Of a stretch of 64,000 nt of DNA, positions 62,664 to 64,000 are shown one piece after another. A program made the position numbers and the translations under genes. A model generated the notes under the pieces. That model did not search any database and had not been told where the DNA came from. It saw only the letters and a program-made list of their open reading frames with translations. Within the stretch, counting starts at the first letter, position 1; the number at the start of each line of letters is the position of its first letter. This DNA is from Streptomyces sp. NBC_01465 (GTDB lineage Bacteria; Actinomycetota; Actinomycetes; Streptomycetales; Streptomycetaceae), in assembly GCF_036227325.1 (NCBI RefSeq), contig NZ_CP109467.1, forward strand, positions 2,294,001 through 2,358,000. The letters run 5' to 3'.

Positions 62664-64000
62664 TTAGAGGGCTTCCGCGCCTCGGTTGCGCAGCGACTGG
62701 CCGTACTGCTGGAGGACCCAGAGCTCGTTCTGGACGGCTGCCAGGTGCTCCGGGGAGCCGTGGCCGCCGAGGCGGGTCAGGGTGCCCTGGACCTCGACGA
62801 TGCGGCGGTCGACGGCGCGCAGGCGGACGTGGACCAGCTGGTCTCCCGCGTACACCTCGTCGACGTTCTTGGCGTGGATCGCCTCTACGGCCAGCTCGGT
62901 GACGAGCGCGCGGACCGTGTCGTTGGGGGCGATGTCGATGACCGTGGTCAGGTAGTCGGGGGTGGCCTGGTCGGCGCCGCCCGCCTCCTCGATGCACTGG
63001 CGGACCGCTGCGTACGGGGGCGCCGTGAACTCGTCGATGCCGTACGCGTCGAAGGCCGGGGAGACCAACTCCGGGCGCTGCAGGGCCAGTTTGAGGAGCT
63101 CGCGCTCGGTGCGATGCGCCGGGGAGCGGAGGTTGAGGGCCGGGCCGCCGGAGGGGGCCGTGGGGGCCTGGATCTCGCCGCGGGCGGAGCCGCCGCGGGT
63201 GGGAGCCGGCGCCTTGCCGCCGTTGTTCCGGGCCCACTGGGCGAGCTGGCTGATGCGCTTGACGACGAACTGGGTGTCCAGGATGCCGAGCATGCCGGCC
63301 AGCTGGACCGCGACCTCGTGCTGCGCGCCGCTGTTCTTGATGCGGGCGACGACCGGGGCCGCCTCGTCGAGGGCGGCGGCGCGGCCGGCCGGGGTCTCGA
63401 GGTCGTAGCGGCCGACGATCTGGCGGAGGGCGAACTCGAAGAGCGGGGTGCGGGGTTCGACCAGGTCCCGTACGGTCTCGTCGCCCTTGGCGAGGCGCAG
63501 GTCGCAGGGGTCCATGCCGTCGGGGGCGATCGCGATGTACGTCTCGGCGGCGAACTTCTGGTCGTCCTCGAAGGCGCGGAGGGCCGCCTTCTGGCCCGCT
63601 GCGTCACCGTCGAAGGTGAAGATGACGCGGGCCGATCCGTTGTCCATCAGGAGGCGGCGGAGGATCTTGATGTGGTCGGTGCCGAAAGCCGTGCCGCAGG
63701 TGGCGACGGCGGTCGTGACGCCCGCGAGGTGGCAGGCCATGACGTCGGTGTACCCCTCGACGACCACGGCCCGCGACGACTTGGCGATCTCCTTCTTGGC
63801 CAGGTCGATTCCGTACAGGACCTGGGACTTCTTGTAGATCGCCGTCTCGGGGGTGTTGAGGTACTTGGGGCCGTTGTCGTCGTCGCGGAGCTTGCGCGCG
63901 CCGAAGCCGACGACCTCGCCGCTGATGTCGCGGATCGGCCACATCAGGCGTCCGCGGAAGCGGTCGATGGGCTTTCCGCCGCGGGCCTCCTGGGAGAGGC
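62664..64000 (-). CDS. dnaG: DNA primase DnaG, C-terminal part
   Basis: The gene runs off the right edge; about 445 C-terminal residues are visible. The frame is open to the window end, reading ...GGKPIDRFRGRLMWPIRD. Toprim motifs are present: VVVEGYTDVMA (acidic glutamate) and IFTFDGDAAGQKAA (DxD-like metal site), then the helicase-interaction domain ending RNRGAEAL. It makes replication primers. It precedes the sigma gene by 73 bases on the same strand, recalling the rpsU-dnaG-rpoD macromolecular synthesis operon. Confidence 0.96.
   Translation of the reverse strand, partial: LSQEARGGKPIDRFRGRLMWPIRDISGEVVGFGARKLRDDDNGPKYLNTPETAIYKKSQVLYGIDLAKKEIAKSSRAVVVEGYTDVMACHLAGVTTAVATCGTAFGTDHIKILRRLLMDNGSARVIFTFDGDAAGQKAALRAFEDDQKFAAETYIAIAPDGMDPCDLRLAKGDETVRDLVEPRTPLFEFALRQIVGRYDLETPAGRAAALDEAAPVVARIKNSGAQHEVAVQLAGMLGILDTQFVVKRISQLAQWARNNGGKAPAPTRGGSARGEIQAPTAPSGGPALNLRSPAHRTERELLKLALQRPELVSPAFDAYGIDEFTAPPYAAVRQCIEEAGGADQATPDYLTTVIDIAPNDTVRALVTELAVEAIHAKNVDEVYAGDQLVHVRLRAVDRRIVEVQGTLTRLGGHGSPEHLAAVQNELWVLQQYGQSLRNRGAEAL

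Overview
This 64 kb window is very GC-rich and gene-dense. It has frequent GTG starts, 4-bp ATGA/GTGA operon overlaps, Tat signal peptides and the fabD-fabH-acpP-fabF order behind a PucR-type regulator. Together these point to the core chromosome of a Streptomyces or a close relative. From memory, the FasR-fabDHPF block, a CAT-anticodon tRNA with tRNA-Asn genes, and a HrdA-like sigma gene beside dnaG resemble one continuous stretch of the S. coelicolor chromosome. That is recollection, not a search result. There is no phage, insertion sequence or CRISPR array. No stretch over 300 bases lacks a gene except 55015-55668, which holds three tRNA genes and a terminator.

Layout. 1-6.3 kb: end of a serine hydrolase, a pirin, then fasR and the type II fatty acid synthase genes. 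6.3-14.8 kb: housekeeping and accessory genes (dehydrogenase, DUF3145, GDSL lipoprotein, mutarotase, GH3 beta-glucosidase with a divergent TetR gene, nitrilase-family hydrolase, LysE exporter). 14.9-26.8 kb: a secreted GH51 arabinofuranosidase divergent from a six-to-seven-gene sugar operon: enolase-superfamily dehydratase, zinc dehydrogenase, an unrecognised barrel-like protein, a ChvE-like ABC importer and a secreted mutarotase. 26.8-34.8 kb: a minus-strand operon (MFS transporter, M20 peptidase, amidase, methyltransferase, amine oxidase) divergent from a tandem Lrp/AsnC regulator. 36.6-43.3 kb: an arabinan locus with a sugar ABC importer, two secreted GH43 arabinanases and a cytosolic GH51 enzyme. 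43.4-47.2 kb: a degenerate MreB-like protein translationally coupled to a sensor kinase that lacks its ATPase domain, plus two uncharacterised genes. 47.2-54.1 kb: redox and regulatory genes, including a thioredoxin reductase-like/methyltransferase fusion. 54.1-64 kb: small membrane proteins, tRNAs, an FGGY-type kinase with altered active-site motifs, a heterodimeric ABC exporter, a principal-type sigma factor and the C-terminal part of DnaG.

How the genes fit together. Secreted arabinanases and arabinofuranosidase would release L-arabinose and oligosaccharides. Two different ABC importers take up the products, and cytosolic GH51 and sugar-acid enzymes process them. The same palindrome-like operator, close to CGAAATTTCGAAC, sits in front of both the 18-20 kb locus and the 43.3 kb promoter, so the two loci probably form one regulon. 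A second palindrome, TGAAGCGCTTC(A), links the 43.3 kb promoter with the 40.1 kb arabinanase gene.

The most unusual items are: the MreB-like/truncated-kinase pair, both lacking residues needed for ATP use; the unrecognised barrel-like protein in the sugar operon; the reductase-methyltransferase fusion; and an intergenic repeat that supplies the stop codon and a shared PSGD C-terminus to unrelated genes.
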